From assembly GCF_019112545.1 (NCBI RefSeq), contig NW_025064901.1, positions 134,164 to 198,163 of the forward strand: a stretch of 64,000 nucleotides of DNA. Direction: 5' to 3'. The stretch's first letter is position 1. Every line of letters starts with the position of its first letter. The notes beneath the pieces are model-generated. The model saw only the letters and a program-made list of their open reading frames with translations, was not told the DNA's origin and did not search any database. The DNA is from Guyanagaster necrorhizus. Its lineage: Eukaryota; Basidiomycota; Agaricomycetes; Agaricales; Physalacriaceae. A program made the position numbers and the translations under genes. This document shows positions 1-9,806 of the stretch, piece after piece.

Positions 1-2237
1 AAGTACCGTAAGTTTTGGTGATCCGTCCAGACTTCGAACACCTCTTCGGCTCCGATAAGGTAGTGCCGCCACTCTTCCAGGGCGAGCATGATGGCGAGCA
101 ATTCCTTGTCGTAGATTTCGTAGTTTCGCTCCGTGACGGTCAGAGCCTTGGAGAGAAAGGCTACGGGCCGCCATTTTCCGTCTTGCTCCTGAGAGAGAAC
201 GGCCCCTATTGCCCCTTCACTTGCGTCCGCTTCCACCCTGAACTTCCCTTCCTGGGTTGGGATGGCCAGCACAACATCCTCCGCTAGTCGTTTCTTGAGA
301 TCCGTGAAGGCTTCTCGTTGAGAGTGTCCCCAGTTCCAGGGTGCATTGCCCGTCAGTTGTGTCATTGGACGGACAATCTTGCTGTAGTCGCGGATGAATC
401 GTCGGTAGAAGTTGGTGAACCCAAGGAATGACTGTAATTCCCTTTTTTTGCTGGGTTCCGGCCACTCGGTGACCCCTGCTACTTTTATTGGGTCCATCCG
501 GATGCTCCCTTCGCTAATGATCACTCCGAGGTACTCTGTCTCTAGCACCTCGAACTCGCATTTCTCCGCTTTGAGGAATAATTTGTGCTTCCTCATGAGG
601 GCTAGTACCCGTCGTACTAGGCTCCGATGTTCCTCTTTTGTTTTGGACATGATTAAAATGTCGTCGAGGTAAATCGTTACTTTTCCGGTGGAGATGAGAT
701 CTTTGAAAATATCATTCATCATCCATTGGAAAGTGGCCGGGGAATTTGTGAGTCCGAAGAACATTACTGTTGGTTCGAACAACCCCCGGTTGGTACGGAA
801 TGCGGCTTTCCACTCGTCCCCCTCTTTGATTCGAACGTTATTGTATCCCCACCGCACGTCGAGCTTTGTGTAATATCTGGCACCCCGAAGTTTGTCCATT
901 AGCTCTGAAATCAGGGGTAATGGATACCGATTTTTGATCGTCATCTCATTGAGCTTTCGGTAGTCTTGGACCGGTCGGAGTTTTCCATCCTTCTTTTTGA
1001 CGAAGAAAAAAGGGGATGCCATAGGGGACTTTGAGGGACGGATTCGGCCACTTGATAAGTTCTCGTCCAGGAACTTGTCGAGTTCCTGTTGCTCATGGTG
1101 CCCGAGTGGGTAGGTTTTGCAATCCAGGTTGGCGTTGGCGTTCGGGATTAGTTCAATTGCATGGTCCCAGGGCTTTGGGGCTGGTAGCTCATCGAAGCTC
1201 TCCTTTTCGAACAGATCCTTGTAGTCTCTGGCCCATTCAGGTACCATCTCTTCAAACGTCTTCTCTTCTTTTCCCTGATTCGCCTTGGCGGCCAAGTCGT
1301 TCGCATGATGGACGGCCCGTATGTGGATTTCCTTTTCAAGATCCACTGCCAATATGGTTTCTCCATCTTCCATCTCCTCATCCCACCGATCTTCCGGATC
1401 CTCATCTGGCAGTTCGAACGGTATCTTCCTGCATCGACACCAGGCGAAGGTGATTCGACCGGTTTTCCAATTGATTAATGGATTGTGGCGAATCAGCCAG
1501 TCATGGCCGAGGAAGAGCTCCTTCGTCCCAAGATCCGTTACTGCCAGATCGATTCGTTCGGAGTGGTCTCCGATAGTTAACCTGAGTTCGACGAACTCGG
1601 TGATGGATCCGGCCTGATTTTTTGTTCCGTCGGCGTTATATACAGGTATTGGGGCTGCTGTCGCCCTGGTGGGAAGTTGATGCTTGTCGACGAAAGCTCG
1701 ATTGATTGAACTTCCTGTGCAGCCACTATCGATCAGGGCGGTTACCTGATAGGTGGCTCGGGAGGTCAATACTTCGATTTGTCCCTTCGTAGTTAAGTCT
1801 CGCCCGGGGGTTTTGGCTCGTAGAATGTACTTCTTGGGCCCCCGGAGCTCGTCCAGCCATTCGAGGGCCCGACATCGTTCGGCCTTTCTGATTCCTTCAA
1901 TCAGCTCGTCCACTACTTCTTCGGTCCTTGCCCGATGGATCCAGTTTCGAAGTACGGCCTTTGCCGTTGCTTCGTCCTTGGCCTCTTTGATGGCCCTCCA
2001 CGTCCATTCGGTGTCAAATGGTTTGAGCCATGTGGCGGGACTCTCTGTCCCTGTTCGGCCTGCGGGCGTTTGAGTTTTTCTTTGCGATTCATTGGTGTGT
2101 CTGGTGAGTAACCGTGGTATATTCGAATGCGTAGTAGGAGGTGACATAGATGTAGCTACAGGAACACTATCAGTCCGACTAGCGGCTATTGTTGACACAC
2201 CATTAAGTCCTTTGGCCAGTCCAGTGGAATCGCTCAC
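1..2237 (-). CDS. pol: Gypsy Pol polyprotein (protease, RT, RNase H; partial)
   Basis: The frame is open from the end of gag to the window edge and lies in the -1 frame relative to gag, so expression probably needs ribosomal frameshifting. In order I read an aspartic protease core (ALIDSGCTGSS near 1695-1740), the linker motif LGHDWLIRHNPLINW (near 1480-1530), reverse transcriptase with TKLDVRWGYNNVRI (near 830-880) and the catalytic YLDDILI (near 645-675), then RNase H with EADASEGAIGAVL (near 200-240) and YDKELLAI (near 85-115). All catalytic residues seen are intact. Integrase lies beyond position 1. There is no obvious start codon, as expected for a Gag-Pol fusion. The family assignment is certain; whether the complete element is active is unknown. 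Confidence 0.92.
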   Translation of the reverse strand, partial: MSDSTGLAKGLNGVSTIAASRTDSVPVATSMSPPTTHSNIPRLLTRHTNESQRKTQTPAGRTGTESPATWLKPFDTEWTWRAIKEAKDEATAKAVLRNWIHRARTEEVVDELIEGIRKAERCRALEWLDELRGPKKYILRAKTPGRDLTTKGQIEVLTSRATYQVTALIDSGCTGSSINRAFVDKHQLPTRATAAPIPVYNADGTKNQAGSITEFVELRLTIGDHSERIDLAVTDLGTKELFLGHDWLIRHNPLINWKTGRITFAWCRCRKIPFELPDEDPEDRWDEEMEDGETILAVDLEKEIHIRAVHHANDLAAKANQGKEEKTFEEMVPEWARDYKDLFEKESFDELPAPKPWDHAIELIPNANANLDCKTYPLGHHEQQELDKFLDENLSSGRIRPSKSPMASPFFFVKKKDGKLRPVQDYRKLNEMTIKNRYPLPLISELMDKLRGARYYTKLDVRWGYNNVRIKEGDEWKAAFRTNRGLFEPTVMFFGLTNSPATFQWMMNDIFKDLISTGKVTIYLDDILIMSKTKEEHRSLVRRVLALMRKHKLFLKAEKCEFEVLETEYLGVIISEGSIRMDPIKVAGVTEWPEPSKKRELQSFLGFTNFYRRFIRDYSKIVRPMTQLTGNAPWNWGHSQREAFTDLKKRLAEDVVLAIPTQEGKFRVEADASEGAIGAVLSQEQDGKWRPVAFLSKALTVTERNYEIYDKELLAIMLALEEWRHYLIGAEEVFEVWTDHQNLRY

Positions 2238-5200
2238 TGGCTGGCCCCGTCTTTTACTTCCTCGACCTTGGTCTCCTTTCCAAGGTCCTCTTCTTCCTTC
2301 TGAAGTTTGGCGATCTGGGCCCGTATGTCTTCTCGGGTTTGCTTCTTCTTCGGGCAATCTTTTGCCATGTGTCCCTTCTGCCCGCAATTGAAACACTTTC
2401 CTTCCTTCTTCATGCGATCGATGTCCATCGGCTTCCCGGCCCCGGTGTAGGTTGTGCCGGTTCCGGTTTTCTGCGCGCTATATGCTGGGGTGGTGGCGTT
2501 TGAGGAGCCCGAGGTTTTTCCGGCAGTTTGCCCCGGCTTGTTCGGGGTTGGCGGGGTCGGCTTTTTGGAGAATTCCTGTAGCGTCGTTGCCTCCGCTTTC
2601 TGCCTTTGTCGCTCTTTGTACATCTCGATGATTCGTTCCTTTCATTCATCATATCCTACGGGCATCAGCATTTTGACGCCCATGGCCGAGATCATCGTGA
2701 GGTATGAGGAGGGGACTCCTCGCTTGAGCGCCTCCACCATTCTTCCGTCGTTCGCCGTGTCTTCCCTGATTCCGGCAAGTTTTGCGAGCCGTTCCAGCTC
2801 GTCGAAATAGTCCGTCGCCGCTTTGTCTCCCATCTTGTATTCCTTGATCTTTTGCTTGTGTACTTCTTGTACCGCGGGATCAATAAATTTGTCGTTTAGC
2901 ATGCGTTTAAAGACCGGCCACGAGGGATAGCGATAATGTTCCCTGGTGGTGGATCGGAAGTTCGGGGAAATAAGAATCCACCACGTTTTGGCCTTGTCTT
3001 CCAAATAGGAGGTGGCAAAAGCAACTTTGTTCATGTCGGTCCCGATGTACCTGATATAGACCTCGAAGTACTGTTCGCAATCCACCAGGAACCGGTCAAT
3101 ATCGTCGGAGGCCCCTTTGAAGGGGCGTGGCTTCCGAAGAAGATCAGGATGACATTGTAAGACGTTTGCGTTGTGAGGGAGCGCCCCCATCGGGTTAGGC
3201 CACCCGTCGAATGGCGGTTGCTTCCATTCCGCGGGTGGTCCGGGGAAAGAGTGCAGAGAGTTGTCGTCAGCGATCGGGCTTCCTTTCGGATCGGTTACCC
3301 GGACGATCACTCCGTCTCGCACTGTGAAACCGAGGCGGACCGCCTCGGGGTCATCCCGAATGGGGTCCTTCCCACTTGATTCTGCTTGATCCGGGGGGGG
3401 TTGTCCGCCGAGAAGCCGACTTCCTCTGCCGGTCCAAGGGTTTTGGGTGTGAACTGCCTGCCATGCCGGTCGATTCCTGGTTCGAATGAGCCGTGAAGCC
3501 GTGCTTCGGATCGACGGGTTATCGTCGGCCCGACTTCGGATGGAGGGGGCGACATAGACGGCTCGTTTTGTTGGTGCGGAGGGGGTGCGCGGCATTGGTG
3601 CCGGTGCCTTTGTTTTATCGGGCCGATACGGGGGGATCGGCATGAGGGGGTCCTCTGGGTGCCGTCGCCCATATTCCCTCCATGCGTATTCCGTCGCGGC
3701 ATACTGTAAGATTTTTTCTTTTTCGGTACCTGGTGCGTACCTGTACTCGAGTCCTAAGGACGTCGCTTGCCAGCGCGCGTCCTGCCATAAGTAGTTCCTG
3801 CCCTGCTCGTACAACTCCTGATACTCCTTGCCCCTGGCTCTCTCAATCTCTTCTCGCAGTGCTTCTTCATCCGTGTCCTCTCCTGCTCGTTCTAGTCGTC
3901 GCCGATATGGATCATCACTGTCCACGTCGTCCTCCTCGTCGCCCTCGTCCCCGCTGTCCCCTTCCCCGAGGAGGGAACTGACGGGCTGGTCGTAAATTGA
4001 CGGTTCGAGGGGGCGAAGGGTCGTCGGGGACCCGCCCGTTGATTTGAGTGCTAGGTCCGGCCTCTCCTCGATTACTGGTTCGTGCGATGGGAGGGCTTCG
4101 GAGTCGGCTATAGCGCGTTCCTCCACGCGCTCTCGTCTCCTCCAGTTCTCGGCTATAGCGGCTGAAGAGTCGCTGGAACTCGGGATTGAGGAACTGTCGA
4201 GCGACCCTACTGCCCAGGAATCGCTGGAGGGCCCTGTCAGAGACGTGGGCATTGTCGGGTACTCGGAGTCAGCGTCCGACGAGATGGTGTCGGTTCGGGC
4301 GGGGTATTCGAGGTCGACAGTCTGGAGTTCTCCTGTTCTTCCTCGCCGGATGGCCTCGTTCCAGCTGACAATGCTGGCGGGTCCTGTCCACGGGTCGTCC
4401 TCTGAGTCGGGCTCTCTGAAAGGGGAGCCGTTGTCGGAACAGAGCTCATACTCCCTAGGGGAAGCTGACCCCATCCTTTCGATCTCCTCTCTTCTTCTCT
4501 GCGCTCGTCCTTGTCTGTCATACTCTGCGGCTTCATACCGCTCTCGGGCTTCCTCCTGAACATAGTCGGCGAGCTCCTCTTGAGTTTGCCTGATTGCCTC
4601 GTCTCGCTCTTGGTTCTGCTGCTGCTGCCTGACTGCTGTATCGTAGTCGAAGGGGACGCTAAGGTCCCACTCCGGGAATATTCTCTGTATGATCCTTCTC
4701 GTGGCGGCCCTCCCCCTCTCGCTGGCGGTTTCATTCTCGGGCTCGCTTCCAACGTGGAGGTGTCGGAATGGGTCGCCTGCCGCGGAGATAGCGATATCTG
4801 CGTTGTCGTAGTCGGGGTGGATATCTCTTCCTCGCGGGTTGTCGACCCCCAGCCTGCTGACGGACGGGCTGGAGCCGGAGTTGGGCTCGGTGGGGGTCTT
4901 GGGGGGGTTCTGGGGGGAGTCGGGACCTTCGCGGGGTCCTGCAGCCATCCGAGCGGCATCAAGGGAGTCCCGAGCACGGTTTCCAATCCCTGAGGGAATT
5001 GGGGAGGCGGGATGCTCGGGGGATCCTGCCGGAGTGACGTAGTTGGAGACCTCGGCGGACTCCTGAGCGACGTTCGTCGTCCACGGATTCCGGAACCCTG
5101 TGAGAGTAGGGTGGCGGTTTCCGACGTGTCGTCGAGGGTGTTCTGGTCCTTCCTCCTCGTGAAGGCTCCTCTGATCCGGGTTGCTATTCCCGGCTTCTGA

Positions 5201-5455
5201 TACGGGTCCCCCTTGCGGGAAGAAGGACGTTCTGGCGGAGGGGGGGATGTCATGGAAAGGGAGGTCGGGGGTTACGTTTCGTAAAATACGTTGAATCTGC
5301 TGGAATGCTTGATAGTGCCTGACTATCCAAGCTGCTACTGATTGTCGTCCGCAGCAAAGGGTAATGATGGCGAGAAGTCCGAGCAAAGTTCCAATGATGG
5401 AAGCGATTAGCTCAAAGAAGTCGTGATTAAGGTCGGCGGTTGTTACTGGCGGCAT
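2234..5455 (-). pseudogene. gag: Gypsy Gag with in-frame TGA
   Basis: A single frame of about 1,070 codons is interrupted once, by TGA at 2642-2644, so a 937-942 residue product precedes a short tail with the zinc knuckle CFNCGQKGHMAKDC. Position and context (GYDE-stop-KERIIEMYKE) suggest a Trp codon changed to TGA; readthrough is the alternative. Residues 10-40 hold a strongly hydrophobic segment (FFELIASIIGTLLGLL...). Residues 50-700 are Pro/Ser/Arg/Glu-rich and probably disordered. The conserved retrotransposon Gag helical domain sits near residues 770-930 (VDCEQYFEVYIRY, KVAFATSYLEDKAKTWW). I prefer the start at 5455 (MPPVTTADLN), because the related copy B begins at the matching position; an in-frame ATG lies at 5470. 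Confidence 0.85.
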
Positions 5456-5497
5456 TCGGTTTCTCAGCACAATTGGGCTTGAGAAAGGGAAGGTGAA

Positions 5498-5510
5498 AGC
5501 TTCGAGCTAA
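5498..5510 (-). promoter_or_regulatory. Self-primer binding site of element A
   Basis: One base inside the 5' LTR. The 13 bases are the exact reverse complement of the transcribed LTR stretch at 5663-5675. In Tf1/sushi-type elements the 5' end of the RNA folds back and primes reverse transcription without a tRNA. A TATTTAAG box (plus-strand 5702-5709) lies 34 bases upstream of the primer stretch, so the predicted transcript would start at the primer. No tRNA-like TGG-starting site is seen here. Confidence 0.75.
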
Positions 5511-5511
5511 T

Positions 5512-5935
5512 TGTTAAGCCCAAGCGTCACGTGGACTGATACACGTGATAAACAGATGTCCCTTCGCACTTCGAGGGATCACCTGAGTTCACTAATATAA
5601 GTATCCGAACCGTGTGACTCAAGGTCAGAAGTAGACTCGAGGTAGAATGGTATGAATAAACTTTAGCTCGAAGCTGGGGTATACCAGCAAGAGCTGTCGG
5701 TCTTAAATACTACATAGGTATCGCTAAGAATATAACTACTTATTGTGTCGTTCTGTGTCTATGGTGCCCGTTGCCCTTGGGCATCGCTGTTGTACATAAA
5801 AAGGTAATTGTGCATCGTCGAGCGTTGTCATGTCCGGGTGGTTCAGTTGTGCTTACTAAGCCTTTTCCTGTGGTCTTGTGCTATGACTAAACATAAATAG
5901 GGGTAAAAGAAAAGGAAAAAGGGAAAATCGTAACA
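5512..5935 (-). repeat. 5' LTR of element A (424 bp)
   Basis: Begins TGTTAAGCCC and ends GTAACA (TG...CA). The limits come from alignment with the LTR of element B, which shares the start, the middle and the tail (ATAAATAGGGGTAAA...). It contains CACGTG boxes near 5527 and 5541, a TATA-like box at 5702-5709 (minus strand) and the self-primer stretch 5663-5675. A second copy is not in the window. Confidence 0.85.
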
Positions 5936-6037
5936 AAAATGAACACACCTTTCACCCAAATTGCCTCCATTCAATAGCTTCAGACAGCAGAGATAATGTT
6001 GAGGGACCACCTTGTTGAATTGAAACAATAAAATCAC

Positions 6038-6420
6038 ATGTTTGGTCTCATTCCAACCATTAAAGAAATGGTTAACCCTATTGCAAAAGAGTATACTGAA
6101 GATCTTAAGATGATGCCAACAGATGAGGAGATTGTTGCTGCTGTCAAGCATGATATTGCAGTAGAAAATAGGGAAATAACTGTCATTGATGATAATGAGG
6201 AGGAAGAGGAGGAAGAAGAGGGTGAGAAAGAACAGACCTTAATAACTACAAGAGAAGGATTTGAGCTTATTCAAAAGCTAGAGGCATTTTGTGTTTTACA
6301 AGGTGACCAGAGTGGATTAGTACCATAGCTGAGGAAGTTGAGAGGAGCATTATTCAAGGAGATGCATGGAAAGCTGATCCAAAAGCCACTGACAGCATTT
6401 TGAGGCAATGATGACATTGT
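6038..6420 (+). pseudogene. Pogo/Tigger-like transposase C-terminus remnant
   Basis: An open stretch of 96 codons (6038-6328) reads like the tail of fungal pogo/Tigger (DDE, CENP-B-like) transposases: TDEEIVAAV, a Glu-rich acidic run, then a helix pattern TTREGFELIQKLEAFCVLQ. The same theme continues out of frame to about 6420. The DDE core is absent. The match rests on the general pattern of these C-termini, not on catalytic residues, so another origin is possible. Confidence 0.4.
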
Positions 6421-6469
6421 CATATAAGTCACATGTCACATTATATGCTATTTTGGTTCTGCATAAATT

Positions 6470-6758
6470 TATAAATGCATATGGTTTTAGTGTCTCCTGA
6501 CCATATGCATTGCAAGATAGTCAACTGTACTACTGAATAAGCCAGGCATCCACATCATGATCTCATACAATGTAATTTTTGAGAAACTTATTCTTACACA
6601 TATTATACTGCTTCAAGGGGAAATAATGACCTTATTGAACAATTCAGAAGATGATATGCATATTCAGCTCAGAAATTCTCCTCCTAGGCTAGAACATCCT
6701 TTGTAGATTCCAATCTTAAACCCTGTAAAAGCAAATAAAGACTCTGATCGACTAATTT
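6470..6758 (+). pseudogene. pol: Ty1/copia Pol remnant, left part
   Basis: The frame around 6553-6580 reads HIMISYNVIFEK, the degenerate form of the (I/V)SRDVxFxE motif that ends the integrase-side linker of fungal copia polyproteins. It is followed by an acidic, Pro-rich linker (NSEDDMHIQLRNSPPRLEH) up to 6758. Element B is inserted here. Removing B and one copy of its CAAAG duplication joins this frame directly to the copia frame at 17254, so both are parts of one older element. Gag, protease and integrase core are not found to the left. Confidence 0.6.
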
Positions 6759-6763
6759 CAAAG

Positions 6764-6893
6764 TGTTAGACCTGAGTGACATGTGATCAGCAACATGTGG
6801 TAAATAAGTGCTGTATCATGTTCATACAATCATGCTTAAGCCTACTTTAGTGTGTTTAGAGATGTTGTATCTCAAGGTCAATACTAGTTGGCT
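6764..6893 (-). repeat. Truncated 3' LTR of element B
   Basis: Aligns with 8845 onward (TGTTAGACCTGAGTGACATG versus TATTAGGTCTGAGTGACATG) through the shared CAATACTAGTTG segment near 6880-6890, then the match stops abruptly. The outer edge is fixed by the CAAAG target duplication. About 145 bp of unassigned sequence (6894-7036) separate it from the gag remnant, marking the internal deletion. Confidence 0.8.
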
Positions 6894-7036
6894 TTTCAGC
6901 TTGGTGTTTCAAAGTGAGAGGGTTGAGTCCTGAGGCTTTGGGATGATGGTGTCATGTAGATAGCACATTCTGGTGTTACCAGTGGAGATTATGGCATAGG
7001 TCTGATTTCATACTGGTAAGACAGCAGAGTCTTTAA

Positions 7037-8787
7037 CTAATTCTTGGGATGAGTCCTATTATAAATGTAAATAGCATAATCAATAGCTGCATACTGCAAA
7101 ATATATCTTTTTTTATTATCTGTCACAGTTGGATATCTTCTCTCCAAGAGAGTTATCAGCCAGCTCACATTTTTCCATAATATGGCTACTCCTTCTCGAT
7201 ACAACTCCTTGAATTCCTCCTGTTGACTTTGTTGAATTTCTTCTTCAAGCATCTCCTTGTCTGTATCTCCATATTGTAGCTATGGGTCAATCTTAACAGA
7301 GATGTCTTTCTCATTCTCACTGTCCTTCTTGTCTTTGTCATCTGTCTCATTCTTCTCAAGAAAGACATCAGACTGACCATAAATGGATGGTTCAGAGGCT
7401 TGGATCATCACCAGAGAGCTCTCTGTCTATTCTAGTTTGAGAGTCAGTTCAAGTAAAAGACTGCTGGCTAGATCAGAAAGGCCCAGCCCTTTCAGCTTCA
7501 TGATTCCTTCACCACACACACACTCTCTCTACTCTCTTGCTATATTGGCAGAAGTCATTATAGAAGTCATAGTTGAGAAAGAGGGTGGCAATATGTCTGT
7601 GTAGAAATTATTGAAGAGCTTGGTCAGAAATTCTGATCTCAGGAGAGACTCAAATCCCCTATCTATGAAGGATGGAGCTGGCATTAGAGAGGAGCAAGCT
7701 ATCACTTTCAGTGCTTTCTTCATAGGTAGGGAGTGGAAGCTCATAGTTATCATTGATATGTCTGGTCTCATCTATTGTGAGGACTTTAGTGTTGGCCCAC
7801 TGGTCTCTAGATCAGGGGTTATCTTTATTGTCAGGGCCTCACTCTCAAGGTTCACTGTCATGGCTGTCAGTGGAGCTGAGAGGTGGAGGGTCAGCAACTC
7901 TGATCCACTAGGTGACTTCTGTAGCAATTTCTGGAAATGTACCTTCTTTTCCTTCATAATATAAGTCTCCTTCTTCTTTATATAATCTGTAATGTTTGAG
8001 TGGGACAGAGCTCCACTCCACTGCTTGTCATTTTCTTACTTGCTGTCTGAACTGGTCATTGTAGTATGCTTCATCAGCTTCCTGCTGCTGGTGATCTTGC
8101 TTCTCCTCAAAAGAGTCATATCCTTTTCTTTCTCATCTTTTGACCTCTAATCAAGCAGAATACTGGAATTTGCTTTCTTCTTTATGGCTGGAGGTTGAGG
8201 AAATAAGACTTTCTCAGGGGGTGGCATACCTTGATCCTCTTTCTGCAAGTCTTGCAACTTCATTAATAGAGTCCATAGTATGGTCTCCAATATCAGGCTC
8301 ATAGAGAGCAGTAAAAGAGTCAGGGGATAGCAACTCCTCAAAGAAGTTGTCAGAGAGGTTCTCATTCTTATGGTTGAGGACCACTAGAGAGATCCAAGAG
8401 TTTCTGAATCCCATATTTGGATGCTCATAGTGTCTGCTAATAGTTTGAGGGGATCTGACAGATTGTTAGGGTTTTTCTTCTTCTGGAGTGCTCCCTTCAT
8501 GTGAGCAACTATTCTTGGTTTTAGATATGATTCCAAGCACAGACTGGAAGGATACTCAAGCAGAGGGAAGGATGTCATAGAGAGAGAGGTCAGATATAAT
8601 ATTACATAGTATCTGTTGTATTTGTTAGAAGGATTGGTAGTGCCTAACTACCCAAGCTATAACTGATTGATAGCTATAGCAAAGTTGTATGATTGTAAAT
8701 AGTCTTAGAAGTGTTCCTATAATAGAAGCTAATAGCTTAAAAAAGTCATTAGTTAAATCAGTAGTTGTGGCATTGATAGAGGGCATT
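7037..8787 (-). pseudogene. gag: Decayed Gag of element B (N-terminal two thirds)
   Basis: The start at 8787 (MPSINATTTDL) matches residue 6 of the A Gag, followed by the same hydrophobic N-terminal segment (ASIIGTLLRLFTII). Further matches are GFRN and IG....DS in the middle, and a clear block at 7037-7252 (QEEFKELYREGVAILW, YILQYAAIDYAIY) equal to EYQELYEQGRNYLWQ and ILQYAATEYAW in A. The frame has many stops. The gag domain, zinc knuckle and pol are deleted. Confidence 0.8.
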
Positions 8788-8844
8788 TAGTTTTCTTCAC
8801 TCATGATAGGCATAAGAAAAGGAAAATAAAAGTCTCAAACTAAT

Positions 8845-9073
8845 TATTAGGTCTGAGTGACATGTGATCAGCAACACATAGTAAACAAGCACTGTATTGC
8901 ATTTATACAATCATGCTTAAGTCCACTTTAGTGTGTCCCAAGGTCAATACTAGTTGACTTGAGTAAAATAGTAGAATAAAAGATAGTTCAAGACTAAGAA
9001 TACATGGTATTGACTATATTACTTATATACTATTTGTCTCCTAGATAAATATATCACTGCTAATTGTGAGTGT
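8845..9073 (-). repeat. 5' LTR of element B, inner part
   Basis: First 229 bp of the B LTR, in plus-strand order, up to the AGTGT at which element C inserted. It contains the B self-primer stretch at 8984-8995; its partner primer site is at 8831-8842. The remainder of the LTR resumes at 17045. Confidence 0.8.
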
Positions 9074-9562
9074 TGTTAGGAATGTGCCAATTGAATAGGT
9101 TTGAGTACACACACAGAGACCAGTGGAGTGTGTAGGTATCAACAAAGCTATTGACAATATCACCTTTGAGTTGGGATCTAAGAATTGGAACAGAGTTCTG
9201 TCAGAGAGGTGAAGAGGAGTATCTTTCAGAGTGGAATCTGACAGATGAGGAAGAAGAAGTTGAAGTGAGTACAAAGTGTAGATAGCTATTTAAGTTGATA
9301 TTCAAACTGAATAGTTACAATGATTCTATATAGCTTATATACTAATAGTAGCTAATTCCAAGTCAGGTTCCATTGGGTTCCAATGTCAATATTCACTACT
9401 GAGTTCAGGGTCTAGATATTACAATGTGAAATATAGATGTGAAATGATAATAGTGAAAATAAAATTAATAGATAATAAGAAGTGGGCAGAGTCTAGTGGG
9501 TTTTGGCAATTGAATCTGTGATTGGTTGAGGTGACATAGAGGCCAGTGGCATGAGTGTAACA
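9074..9562 (-). repeat. 3' LTR of element C (489 bp)
   Basis: Same length as the 16551-17039 copy, apparently without gaps. Differences are almost all transitions, and many are TG in one copy against CA in the other. A TATATAAG box (minus strand; plus 9334-9341) lies upstream of the self-primer stretch. On the minus strand a GAGGGGATAC tract directly precedes this LTR and is the likely plus-strand primer. Confidence 0.95.
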
Positions 9563-9806
9563 GTATCCCCTCATTAGCATTCTTGCCCTCAAGAGTGTAG
9601 ATTCCAATAGCCAGTGAGGCCACATAGAAGATTGTTGGTGATTATGGGAATTTTTTGCAACTTGGTCAGATACCACCACCATCACTCTAAATATGTCACC
9701 TCCTGTCACATATTGTTGCTCATATACTCTCAAGCCTTTGGTGAGAGAATCCACCTCTGATGGCTCTGAAGAGGCTAAGGAATTATTTTATCTGAAATGG
9801 CAGACC

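Larger units (their letters stand above)
1..5935 (-). mobile_element. Ty3/gypsy LTR retrotransposon A, 5' half
   Basis: On the minus strand it runs 5' LTR (5512-5935), primer site, gag, then protease, reverse transcriptase and RNase H, and leaves the window inside RNase H, so integrase and the 3' LTR are not visible. It is CpG-rich and its pol frame is open, unlike the decayed elements to its right, so it is probably a recent insertion. One lesion is visible: an in-frame TGA inside gag. The flanking target duplication cannot be confirmed because the other end is missing; the candidate 5-bp site next to the LTR is AAAAT at 5936-5940. It is a diverged relative of element B. Confidence 0.93.
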
